Positions 26,685 to 34,800 of a DNA stretch of 37,982 nucleotides are shown one piece after another. Location of the stretch: assembly GCA_020350565.1 (NCBI GenBank), contig CP070718.1, forward strand, positions 3,598,643 through 3,636,624, written 5' to 3'. Source of the DNA: Phycisphaerales bacterium. Lineage in GTDB: Bacteria; Planctomycetota; Phycisphaerae; UBA1845. The notes under the pieces were generated by a model. The model made no database searches. It was not told the DNA's origin and saw nothing but the letters and a program-made list of their open reading frames with translations. The translations under genes and the position numbers were made by a program. Numbering within the stretch: the stretch's first letter is position 1; each line of letters opens with the position of its first letter.

Positions 26685-26744
26685 TCCTCACAGTCCGCTG
26701 GAGAAGTGTGGCCCGGCCGCCCTCGGCCGCGTTCTCGCAGCCGA
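26685..26744 (+). repeat. Imperfect 60-nt intergenic repeat, copy A
   Basis: Aligns without gaps to 36421-36480 with 45 of 60 identities (my count). The core is AGTGyGGCCCGGCC followed by CCCTCGGCCG, GC-rich and able to fold. Both copies sit 40-60 nt past the stop of a plus-strand gene, which suggests a 3'-end or repeat-family element rather than chance. Confidence 0.55.
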
Positions 26745-26818
26745 GTACGCGGCTTTCGTCGTCAACCATTGCTGTATACGCGCATGCGCAGGTGGGGCAT
26801 TCAACGGAGCGACGAACC

Positions 26819-27088
26819 ATGTCTGAGCAGGAGCCTTCATCCCCGTCGGATTCGCCTTCAGCGGAAGAGCTTCGCAAGGCAATGAAAGCGTTCAAGAAAC
26901 GTCTCAAGCTGACCCGTCTCGACGACGAATCGAGCTTCACCCGGAGCCCGCTGTCCGGTGGCAGGCCCTCCGGCATCGTGGCCATCAGGCCGCCAAGCCA
27001 ATACCCCCAGGCCGTCTGGGACGCCCTCGTCGCCCAGGGCCGCCTCAAATACGCCGGCCAGGGACTCTATCAGCTTCCGGACGCGTAG
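26819..27088 (+). CDS. Small conserved-looking protein of unknown function
   Basis: An 89-residue cytoplasmic protein that I do not recognise by family. The first third is acidic and Ser/Pro-rich (SEQEPSSPSDSPSAEELRKAM), then a basic helix (KAFKKRLKLTRLDDES). The C-terminal 40 residues look like a small folded module (SGIVAIRPPSQYPQAVWDALVAQGRLKYAGQGLYQL), with a pattern that suggests a winged-helix-like unit, since VWDALVAQGRLKYAGQGLYQL reads like helix-turn-strand. ATG at 26819 with CGGAG 10 nt upstream is chosen over the longer frame from 26666. Codon use looks coding (GC-rich third positions). It stands between fbaB and a palindrome-rich gap. Confidence 0.72.
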   Translation: MSEQEPSSPSDSPSAEELRKAMKAFKKRLKLTRLDDESSFTRSPLSGGRPSGIVAIRPPSQYPQAVWDALVAQGRLKYAGQGLYQLPDA

Positions 27089-27268
27089 CTTCCCCCGACC
27101 GGCGCGGCGATCGATCCGGCCCCTCCCGTTGCCCGAGGCAAACAGATCATCCGCTTGACGATACGCTGCGGCGCGCTTCGCGTGCCGGTGCGCAGCGTCC
27201 GCACAAGACACGCTCGCACGGCTCAAGAACCTCCAACCTGCGGATGGAAGCCGGCCTACTTGCCTTTT

Positions 27269-27488
27269 GCCCCGTAGGGGCATGCGAAAGTAGCCCAGGA
27301 ATTCATTCCTGGGGGTTTGTGCCAATCTGTGGCACCATCAAGTCCCGTAGGGACGGCCAAAGCGCCCGCGCTGCTCCGTCTTGCCTGCAGGAGCTGCAAA
27401 GAAGACAAAGGAAAGACTTTGGGGATCGTTCCTGCGTCACATCCGGCAGTCAACTGCCGGGCTCTTCTCGATCGGCCCCGACGGGGCC
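27269..27488. repeat. Cluster of six short palindromes (REP-like element) within the 27089-27704 gap
   Basis: In 220 nt there are six inverted repeats: GCCCCGTAGGGGC (27269-27281); CCCAGGAAT-TC-ATTCCTGGG (27294-27313); TGCCA-N5-TGGCA (27320-27334); GTCCCGTAGGGAC (27342-27354); CCGGCAGT-CA-ACTGCCGG (27443-27460); GGCCCC-GAC-GGGGCC (27474-27488). The CCCGTAGGG palindromes with the words GTGCCAAT and AGTCCCGTAGGGAC recall dispersed palindromic elements I have seen in planctomycete genomes, of the REP or miniature-element kind. No transposase is nearby. The rest of the 616-nt gap before the next start holds no credible gene. Confidence 0.7.
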
Positions 27489-27704
27489 ATGCGAACCCAG
27501 CATTACCGTCACCGCACACATTGGGCGTCCGTGGCGACCTACACCGCCGCCATCGCCGGTTATGGGCGATGCGCCATGCTCGCTTGGATCGGGTGGGCCT
27601 GTTTTGGTAGGATGTACGGAGAGGTCCGGCCAATAGGACATGTCGATCGAGAGCGTAGGTTTCTGCCGGCCGCCCGAAAGACCGGCTGCCGCGGGAGGTT
27701 CTCA

Positions 27705-29096
27705 ATGAAGCAGGAAGGGAGAGACGCAGCAAACGCAGGCGGTCCCATGAACGGCGGGGAAGCCGAAAGCGCGGGCGGGCCCATGAGCCGCAGGCGATTC
27801 TGCAAGACGGCGGCCCTGGGGCTTGGCGGGTTTGCCCTCAGTGCGTATGCCGGTGACAGGAAAGCGTGGGCCGAGGAACCCGGGCCGCTGCCACCGCCCA
27901 TCGTCACGGAGAATTCCACGGAGATCTGCTTGAACAGCCGCGTATCGCGCCACTCCGGCCTGGGTGGAACGGCGACCGATCAACAGATCTCCAACGTCTT
28001 GTGGGCGGCCGGGAAGGCTCCTGTCATGGGAAGCTTCCGGACCATCTATCTCAAGACCCCCAACGCCACCTACATCTATCACCCGGAGGACCACTCACTG
28101 GAATACTATTCCTCCGACACGGTTTCCAACGCCTTCAGGATCAACTACGACAGGGAATACGATTTCGACGCGGGCGTGTCGTACGTCCTCGCCTTATGGG
28201 CCTCCGTCTCGCTGTGGACCGGCACCGCGTCCCAGGTGGCGAGCTGCCCGCAGATGTCGGACCTGAACTTCGGGATCGCCAGCGTTCCGGGGCTGACCGA
28301 CGAGCTTGTGGCCGTGTCCTCCGACGCTTCCCTGCCGGACCCCATAACCGACGGGCGGAACAAACTGGAGCTGGTTCTCTCCAACCTGCGTTTGCGGGAC
28401 ACGTTCCGCACGGACCTGGACCTCACTCCGGAATACCTCTCCCAGGTCCTTTGGGCGGGGTACGGTTGCACGGCGCATTGGACCGCCAACTGGCGTGGCG
28501 GCCTGACCGTCCCCTCCTGGATGGCGGACTACTTCCTGACCAATCGCGTGTACGTCGTCAGTGATAGAGTCTCGCGCTTCTGCAACCGCGTGGGCTCCGA
28601 CCTCACCACGCGCGATCACCGGTTGGAGCTTGTGCAGGACGCTGACGTTCGGGAGGGGGTCCGAGAGGCCCTGCCTGGCCTGCCTGAAGCACCCTGCTAC
28701 GTTTTGCTGTGCCTCACGGAGGCCGGCCTGGCAACGTGGTACCAGAGACTGGAGACCGGGTTCGTGGCAGGCGGGATGCTGCTCCAGTCCGGCGCGATGG
28801 GCCTTCGTTGCGCTTTCAAGGTGGCGCTCTCCCCGGCCCAGCAGGCAGATCTGCAACAGATCACGCAGATACCCGGCAGCGACTATCCCCACGCGCTGGT
28901 GGCCGTCGGGCACGCACCCGCCGACTTGGACGGCGACGGTGACGTCGACACCGACGACTTCGGTGCGTTTGAAGGGTGTATGGACGGACCGGCCGCGGGC
29001 ACCGGTCCCGGCTGCGAGCCGGCGGATTTCGACACCGACACAGACGTCGACTTGGCCGACTTTTCCGAGTTCCAAAGGCAGTTCGGCGACGGGTAA
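27705..29096 (+). CDS. Tat-exported nitroreductase/SagB-like protein with dockerin-like tail
   Basis: A 463-residue exported protein. A twin-arginine signal lies at about 27-50 (MSRRRFCKTAALGLGG, ending LSAYA). The body (about 70-400) has the pattern of an FMN nitroreductase/SagB-type domain: SRVSRHSGLGGTATDQQISNVLWAAGKAP, then FRTIYLKTPNATYIYHPEDHSL, and late VAGGMLLQSGAMGLRC followed by ALVAVGHAP. If flavin-binding, Tat export of a folded, cofactor-loaded protein makes sense. The last 60 residues carry two calcium-loop units (DLDGDGDVDTDDFGAFEG and DFDTDTDVDLADFSEF), a dockerin-like ending. Start: GGGAGG 6 nt before ATG at 27705; Met15 and Met27 are alternatives. The substrate is unknown, and the flavin assignment is from pattern only. 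Confidence 0.8.
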   Translation: MKQEGRDAANAGGPMNGGEAESAGGPMSRRRFCKTAALGLGGFALSAYAGDRKAWAEEPGPLPPPIVTENSTEICLNSRVSRHSGLGGTATDQQISNVLWAAGKAPVMGSFRTIYLKTPNATYIYHPEDHSLEYYSSDTVSNAFRINYDREYDFDAGVSYVLALWASVSLWTGTASQVASCPQMSDLNFGIASVPGLTDELVAVSSDASLPDPITDGRNKLELVLSNLRLRDTFRTDLDLTPEYLSQVLWAGYGCTAHWTANWRGGLTVPSWMADYFLTNRVYVVSDRVSRFCNRVGSDLTTRDHRLELVQDADVREGVREALPGLPEAPCYVLLCLTEAGLATWYQRLETGFVAGGMLLQSGAMGLRCAFKVALSPAQQADLQQITQIPGSDYPHALVAVGHAPADLDGDGDVDTDDFGAFEGCMDGPAAGTGPGCEPADFDTDTDVDLADFSEFQRQFGDG

Positions 29097-29164
29097 CCCG
29101 CGGGACACCGGGTAAAGGCGGTGCTGCAGGGTGCGGGTGGGTTTCGTCCCCTGGACCATGAATG

Positions 29165-29180
29165 TCCCGGCGCGCCGGGA
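29165..29180. other. 16-bp perfect palindrome downstream of the nitroreductase-like gene
   Basis: TCCCGGCGCGCCGGGA is a perfect palindrome, about 70 nt after the stop at 29096. It could cap the 3' end or bind a dimeric protein. Together with the inverted repeat at 29308-29332, it is the only structure I see in the 325-nt gap. Confidence 0.35.
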
Positions 29181-29307
29181 GAAGCCCGCGCTCCCATCCT
29201 GGGGGCCTTGCGGGTGCAAGTTGGCGGGGCCGCTTGATCCTTCACAAGTGCCGCGAAGTTGCCCAGTAATGGATATTATCGGACGATTCCCGGCTCTTGC
29301 TCCCTTC

Positions 29308-29332
29308 ATGCTAAATCATCAAGATTTAGCAT
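29308..29332. promoter_or_regulatory. Operator candidate: 10-bp perfect inverted repeat before fic
   Basis: ATGCTAAATC (29308-29317), spacer ATCAA, GATTTAGCAT (29323-29332). It ends at the first base of the -35 hexamer of the fic promoter. Related half-sites recur as TGCTA (29356-29360, overlapping the -10) and TAGCA (29374-29378). The locally AT-rich sequence stands out from GC-rich surroundings. Confidence 0.65.
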
Positions 29333-29359
29333 TGACTCCTAACGACCGAAGCTTATGCT
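29332..29359 (+). promoter_or_regulatory. Candidate promoter of the fic gene
   Basis: TTGACT (29332-29337), 16 nt, TATGCT (29354-29359), about 63 nt before the GTG start. It is flanked and overlapped by TGCTA/TAGCA half-sites, so repression by a dimeric regulator is plausible. Confidence 0.6.
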
Positions 29360-29421
29360 AGTTTAGTACGAATTAGCACATCACTGGCATTTCACAACTT
29401 CCCTGTTTGGAGAGGCTTACG

Positions 29422-30750
29422 GTGAAGAAGCCCGCCGCACCGCCCACCTTCGAAGAGCTCCTTCGCGAAATCGCCGGCACCCCAGCGCGGTTCCAGGAGA
29501 TCATGCAGGCAAGCTCCCGGACGCCGCACGCACGCAAGTACCTGCACTGGGACAAGCTCCGACATCTGAAGCCTCCGAAAAGCCTCTCCCACCGCGAATG
29601 GTGGCTTGCGATGAAGTTCGCCCGCCAATTCGGGAGGGAGCTGCCAGTGAAAGACGCTCAAGGATCGCCGTTTACGTACGCCCTGCCCGACGCAATCCCG
29701 GAACACCTCCACGAGATCGACAAGAGCGCGGCAGGTCACATACGCATGCCGGACCCGATCGCCAATCCTGAACTGAAGGATCAATACCTCGTCGGTTCCC
29801 TCATCCAGGAAGCGATCACCTCCAGCCAACTGGAGGGTGCGGCCACCACGAGGCGTGTTGCGAAAGAAATGCTCCGCAGCGGGCGAGCTCCTCGCGACCG
29901 CAGTGAGCAGATGATCGTAAACAACTTCCTGACCATGCGACGAATCGGGAAGCTCAAGGACCAGCCGTTGACCAGGGACCTGATCCTCGGGCTGCATCGG
30001 TTGGTCACCGAGAAGACACTGGATGATGCTACCGCTGCTGGGCGCCTTCGACACGCCGATGAAAACGTCGACGTCGGTGACTTTGAGGGCAACGTGTTTC
30101 ATGTTCCTCCGCCGGCCGATCAACTCGAACAACGCATGGTGGACCTGTGCGGCTTTGCCAACGGGGACACGCCCGGCTACTTCGTCCACCCGGTGATTCG
30201 ATCGATCGTCCTTCACTTCTGGCTGGCGTACGATCACCCGTTCGTCGACGGAAACGGGAGGACTGCGAGGGCTCTTTTCTATTGGTCCATGCTTCGTCAA
30301 GGCTACTGGCTCTGCGAATTCATCTCGATTTCGGAGATCATCCGAAAGGCTCCCGCCAAATACGGACGCGCCTTCCTGTACACGGAGACCGACGAAAATG
30401 ATCTGACCTACTTCATCCTTTACCATCTTGAGATTGTTCTGCGGGCGATCGATCAGCTCTATGCCTACGTAGAACGCAAGACAATGCAGTTGCAGGCCCT
30501 CGAGGGCAAATTGCGCGGATTAGCAGCACTTAATCATCGTCAGCGGGCACTCATCAGTCATGCGCTGCGCCATCCCAACGCAACGTACACGATTGAAGGG
30601 CACAAACGAAGTCACAACGTGGTCCATCAGACAGCCAGGACGGACCTGCACAGTCTCGCCGAACGGGGGCTCTTGGGCACTCGGAAGGTAGGCCGAACCT
30701 GGCACTTCACACCGGCGAAGGACTTGGAACAACGGCTGCGGGAACCGTAA
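29422..30750 (+). CDS. Fic-domain AMP-transferase with inhibitory helix and C-terminal winged helix
   Basis: A 442-residue Fic protein. The active-site motif HPFVDGNGRTAR is at about 272-283 and matches HPFxxGNGRxxR fully, so transfer of AMP (or a related nucleotide) to a target hydroxyl is expected. The autoinhibitory helix SSQLEGA (about 134-140; the S/TxxxEG motif) lies N-terminal to the core, as in class II Fic proteins. The N-terminal 100 residues form the usual Fic_N-type helical part. The last 60 residues (HRQRALISHALRHP, HNVVHQTARTDLHSLAERGLL) resemble a winged helix, which could bind DNA. Start GTG at 29422 has GGAGAGG 6 nt before it; the TTG at 29407 lacks this. It has its own promoter and operator candidates, suggesting autoregulation. 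No antitoxin gene is adjacent. Confidence 0.93.
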   Translation: MKKPAAPPTFEELLREIAGTPARFQEIMQASSRTPHARKYLHWDKLRHLKPPKSLSHREWWLAMKFARQFGRELPVKDAQGSPFTYALPDAIPEHLHEIDKSAAGHIRMPDPIANPELKDQYLVGSLIQEAITSSQLEGAATTRRVAKEMLRSGRAPRDRSEQMIVNNFLTMRRIGKLKDQPLTRDLILGLHRLVTEKTLDDATAAGRLRHADENVDVGDFEGNVFHVPPPADQLEQRMVDLCGFANGDTPGYFVHPVIRSIVLHFWLAYDHPFVDGNGRTARALFYWSMLRQGYWLCEFISISEIIRKAPAKYGRAFLYTETDENDLTYFILYHLEIVLRAIDQLYAYVERKTMQLQALEGKLRGLAALNHRQRALISHALRHPNATYTIEGHKRSHNVVHQTARTDLHSLAERGLLGTRKVGRTWHFTPAKDLEQRLREP

Positions 30751-31130
30751 GGGTTTGGGGCTCCCTTGGTGTACCTGGGACCCGGCGCCCCGACTCGCGT
30801 CGCGGTTCCGGTGTCCGCGTGCGGCTGATCCTCGAGGCCAAACATCGGTGCGCCGGGCTCGTGTCAATCGCGCCGTACCTATGGACGGAATGCTCCGCCC
30901 GATCGGCCGTTTCTTGCCTTAAGCCGTGTCCTGCGTCTGCCGAAGGCCTGTATAAAGTGTCAGTCGAGGCTGTTGGGGGGCTGTTTTTCGGCCCACCCAC
31001 GGCTTAGAATGGGTCTAACGAGAGCTTGGGGGGTTCTCGCTGTCTCAACCGCCTCTCCGGCGACACCGGCATGCGGGGTACTGATTACAATCCTGAGGAT
31101 ACGACATCAGCGGCGAACAGGAGCGCTACG
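30751..31130 (+). other. Gene-free stretch after fic
   Basis: No credible gene in 380 nt. A TATAAA at 30951-30956 has no good -35 partner at normal spacing. The Shine-Dalgarno of the next gene (AGGAG, 7 nt before ATG 31131) marks the end. No clear terminator follows fic. Confidence 0.35.
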
Positions 31131-31892
31131 ATGAAACCGCTCTCTAAACGATGGAGCGTCGCGACGCTTTTCGTGGTCCTGGGTTGCGCGACGGCTTACG
31201 CGTCGACGCCCGTCAGACCGCAACCGGCCCTGAAGGCGGACACGCTCACGGCCCAGGTCGGGCAGCCGTTTCTCATGTCCCTCGAACTGCCGAACGGGGA
31301 GAGCTGGACGACGGCCAACATCGCCCGGCTCATCGTGCGCACCTTCGGCAAGCAACAGACGATTCCACCGACGCCGGTGGTCGGCACCAGGGACGTGGCA
31401 CACACCTTCACCGAGTCCGGCTACGCGATGATCGTGCTCTCCGCCGGACCCGGCAGTGAGAAGGGCCGGAGCGATGCCTGGCAACGAACGACCTACTGCG
31501 CCAAGCTGGTCGTAAAGGTCGAATCCAACGAGGCCTCACCTCCCGCTGATGAGCTCCAAGTCGAGCGCGACCCGGGTCTGATGAGCAAGGTCGGGCAGAA
31601 GATCGAGATCCGGCCTTATATCAGCCCGGCCACCGTGCTCGCCGGTGATGATCTGCCCGTTCGTGCTTATTTCGATAACGAAAAGCAGGTGGGCGGCGCC
31701 ATCAAGGCCATCGCCCCGGACGGCAGCGTCGAGGAAAAAACCACCAACGACGCCGGCTACGCCAACTTCACGATCACACGGGCCGGGCGCTGGCTCATTC
31801 GCTACGAAAAAGAGGCTGAGGGAACGAAGTACGTAGCGGACCTGATTTTCGAGGTTCCCACCGGTTCGCATAAGGAAGGGAGCGAAGGATGA
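31131..31892 (+). CDS. Secreted DUF4198-like protein
   Basis: A 253-residue exported protein with a Sec signal peptide (about 1-23, LFVVLGCATAYAS). The rest is mostly beta sandwich: TLTAQVGQPFLMSLELPNGESW, then DLPVRAYFDNEKQVGGAIKAIAPDGSVEEKTTNDAGYANFTITRAGRWLIRYEKE. This second half has the pattern of DUF4198 or a cobalt/nickel-transport-associated Ig-like domain, where the sequence DAGYANFTITRAGRWLI is typical. There is no catalytic motif. ATG at 31131 has AGGAG 7 nt upstream. The stop overlaps the start of the next gene by 4 nt (ATGA at 31889-31892), so the two are translationally coupled and probably act together at the cell surface. Confidence 0.8.
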   Translation: MKPLSKRWSVATLFVVLGCATAYASTPVRPQPALKADTLTAQVGQPFLMSLELPNGESWTTANIARLIVRTFGKQQTIPPTPVVGTRDVAHTFTESGYAMIVLSAGPGSEKGRSDAWQRTTYCAKLVVKVESNEASPPADELQVERDPGLMSKVGQKIEIRPYISPATVLAGDDLPVRAYFDNEKQVGGAIKAIAPDGSVEEKTTNDAGYANFTITRAGRWLIRYEKEAEGTKYVADLIFEVPTGSHKEGSEG

Positions 31893-34800
31893 ACAGGATG
31901 ATCCACCAGCCATGGGCCGCCATTGCCCTTGCGGCCATCCTGCTTTCATGGGGCTTTTCGCCTTCCCTGCAGGCGGCGGTGAATGAGTGGACCTCCATCG
32001 GGCCTGAACCCGTTACCTCCGGTCCTTTCACCGGTCGTGTTTCCGCGCTCGTGACCAGTCCGACGAACCCGAACAGGTTTTACGCCGGCGGTGCCAGCGG
32101 CGGCGTATGGCGAACGCTTGATGGCGGATTTACATGGCAGCCGCTGACGGACCACCTGCCGGCTTGCGCCATCGGCGCCCTGGCCATGGATCCGTTTGAC
32201 GAAGACACGATCTACGCGGGCACGGGGGAGGCCAACTTCGCCAACCACTGCCTTTACGGTTTGGGCATCTACAAGACGACCGACGGCGGCGAGACCTGGC
32301 GCATCCTTGCGGGCGAGACGTTTGGCGGGCGCACGTTCTCTCGGCTGGTCGTTTCCTATGTGGATAGTCAGGTTCTCTACGCGTCCATCATGCAGGCCGG
32401 CGGCTTTCCTGCACGCAATGCGGCCAAAGGGCACCCTGGTGAGAACGGCCCGCTCGGTGTCTTCCGTTCCACGGACGGCGGTGAGACCTGGGAGCACCTG
32501 CTCAACGGTTTGCCGCCCGTGGCCGCTTCCGACGTCTGGATGCACCCGACCGACCCGAACATCCTGTTCGCGGCCATCGGCGACATCTTCGGCCACCCCG
32601 ACAACGGCATTTACCGATCCATGGACGGGGGGGACTCCTGGACCAAGTTGACGGAGGGACTCCCAACTGTCCCCGTGGGCCGCATCACCCTGGCCATCGC
32701 CCCGAGCCTCCCGGACCTGATGTACGCCATCATCACCGAGCCATCGGATGAGTCGGGCGGCGGAGCCGAGCTGCTCTTCGTTTACCGAAGTCAGAATGGT
32801 GGAGATTTCTGGCAGGCCAGGAACACGGGAAACTTCCAGGCTACCTACGGCTGGTACCTCAGTGTCGCCATTGTGCATCCGACGAATCCCAACATTGCGT
32901 TCGTCGGCGGCGTGACCATGCTGCGTACGACGGACGGAGGTGGTATCTGGCAGGATGTCACTCCGCCTCACGTGGATATGCATGCCTTCGCCTATGACGC
33001 TGTCGGCGCCTTGATCTGCGGAAACGATGGCGGCATCCACTACACAACCAATCATGGCGACACCTGGTTCGCTCGCAACGACACGATCAACGTGATTCAG
33101 TTCTACCCCGGCATCTCACTCCACCCGACAAACCCGATCTTCGTGCTCGGCGGTACGCAGGACAACGGGACGAACCGGCGCGATTCGGCGTTGGCCTGGT
33201 CGCATCGGCTTGGAGGTGATGGCGGCCACACCGCCCTTCACCCGGAGACGCCAAACACCATGTTCGCCGAGCTCCAGGGGACCGGGAACCTGTACCGCTC
33301 GACCAACGGCGGCAATTCCTTTTCCCTGTCCAGCAACGGCATCTACGGACTCGACCGCAACTGCTTCCTGCCGCCGATCGTTTACGATCCGACCAACAAG
33401 GACCGTCTCCTTTACGGTACGCATCGGATCTACGAAAGCCTGAACCGAGGGCAGTCCTGGACGGCCATCAGCGGGGATCTGACCGGCGGTGCGCCCGCGG
33501 CGATCCGATCCATCGCGATCGCACCATCCAACCCACAGACGGTCTACGCCGCTACCAACGACCATCGAATTCTCGTCAGCATGGACGGCGGCCAGACTTG
33601 GGAGGTCAAGCTGACGGATGCTACCGGCTGGCCCCGAACCACTCGTGAAATCGCGATTGACCCTCTCGATGACAGCATCGTCTACCTCGGCGGGGCCCGG
33701 TTCGGCGTCGATCAAATCCGAAAGACGACGGACTGGGGTGACACCTGGGTGACGCTGGACGGTGATTTGCCCGACGTGCCCGTGAACGCCGTAGCTGTTG
33801 ATCGAACCGACGCCGGTCGAACGATCCTCCTGGGCACTGACACCGGCGTGTTTTTCTCATTCAACGAAGGTCAGTCCTGGGACAAGGTCGGGACCAATCT
33901 GCCGAATGTGCCGGCCAACGACATCCGGATCGATCCCAACTTTGACCGCGTCGTGATCGCCACCCTGGGACGAGGCGCGTGGGAGATCGATCTTCCGCGT
34001 CCGGACCGCCTGCCCGAGCCGATCCTGGATGAGTTCAATTACGCTTTCGCCCCCGAGCAGAGAGACAACAGCACATGGGCCAAGTCATCGGCCTGCTGGG
34101 ATTTCGACGACAACGAGGTGTGCCCCGGTATCGACGAGGGGGTGCAGTTCGAGCCTCAATACGTCAGCACGCAAGAGCCGCAAGACGAGAACGACGGCGT
34201 TCTGGCGATCACCGTACCAGCCGGTGAGTGCAAGGGAGGACGAATCGACACCCTGCGCGCCGATCTCCACTTCGGGCGTTATCGCGCCAAGATCAAGACG
34301 GCCGACGTCGCCGGCGTGGTCAACAGCTTCTTCAACTACCGCGGCGAGGTCAGTGAGATCGTCATCCACTTCGCCACCGACGACCTCCAGGCACCACCGT
34401 GCTCAGTCCAGTTCGGCACGCGCGTCGACGAGGCCACCGATCAACTGGCAGAGATCATCGACTGCTTCCCAAGCGAGGACTACCACGTATATGGCTTCGA
34501 CTGGTACGAGGATCATGTCGACTTCATGGTCGACGAGATGGTGATCGCGACGATTACCGATCCCGTGCCGCCGCATCGTTCCGCCGTCAGCCTGGCGAAC
34601 TGGACTTGTGACTCGACCTGGGGACAAGGCCCGCCGGCTTCGGATGCGACGATGCTCGTGGACTGGGTGTTCTACAGCCCCTTCGAGACGCGCGCACCAC
34701 GAGTCAACGGGCATTCGTACGAAGACGAGCCCGATCCGACCATCACCGTGCGCTTCGATGAGTTCATGCACCCGGAGATGTTCGACACCAGCACGCTGTC

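Noticed and set aside
28194-29309. 371-residue open frame on the minus strand
   Set aside because: Antisense to the Tat-exported nitroreductase-like gene, with no recognisable domain.
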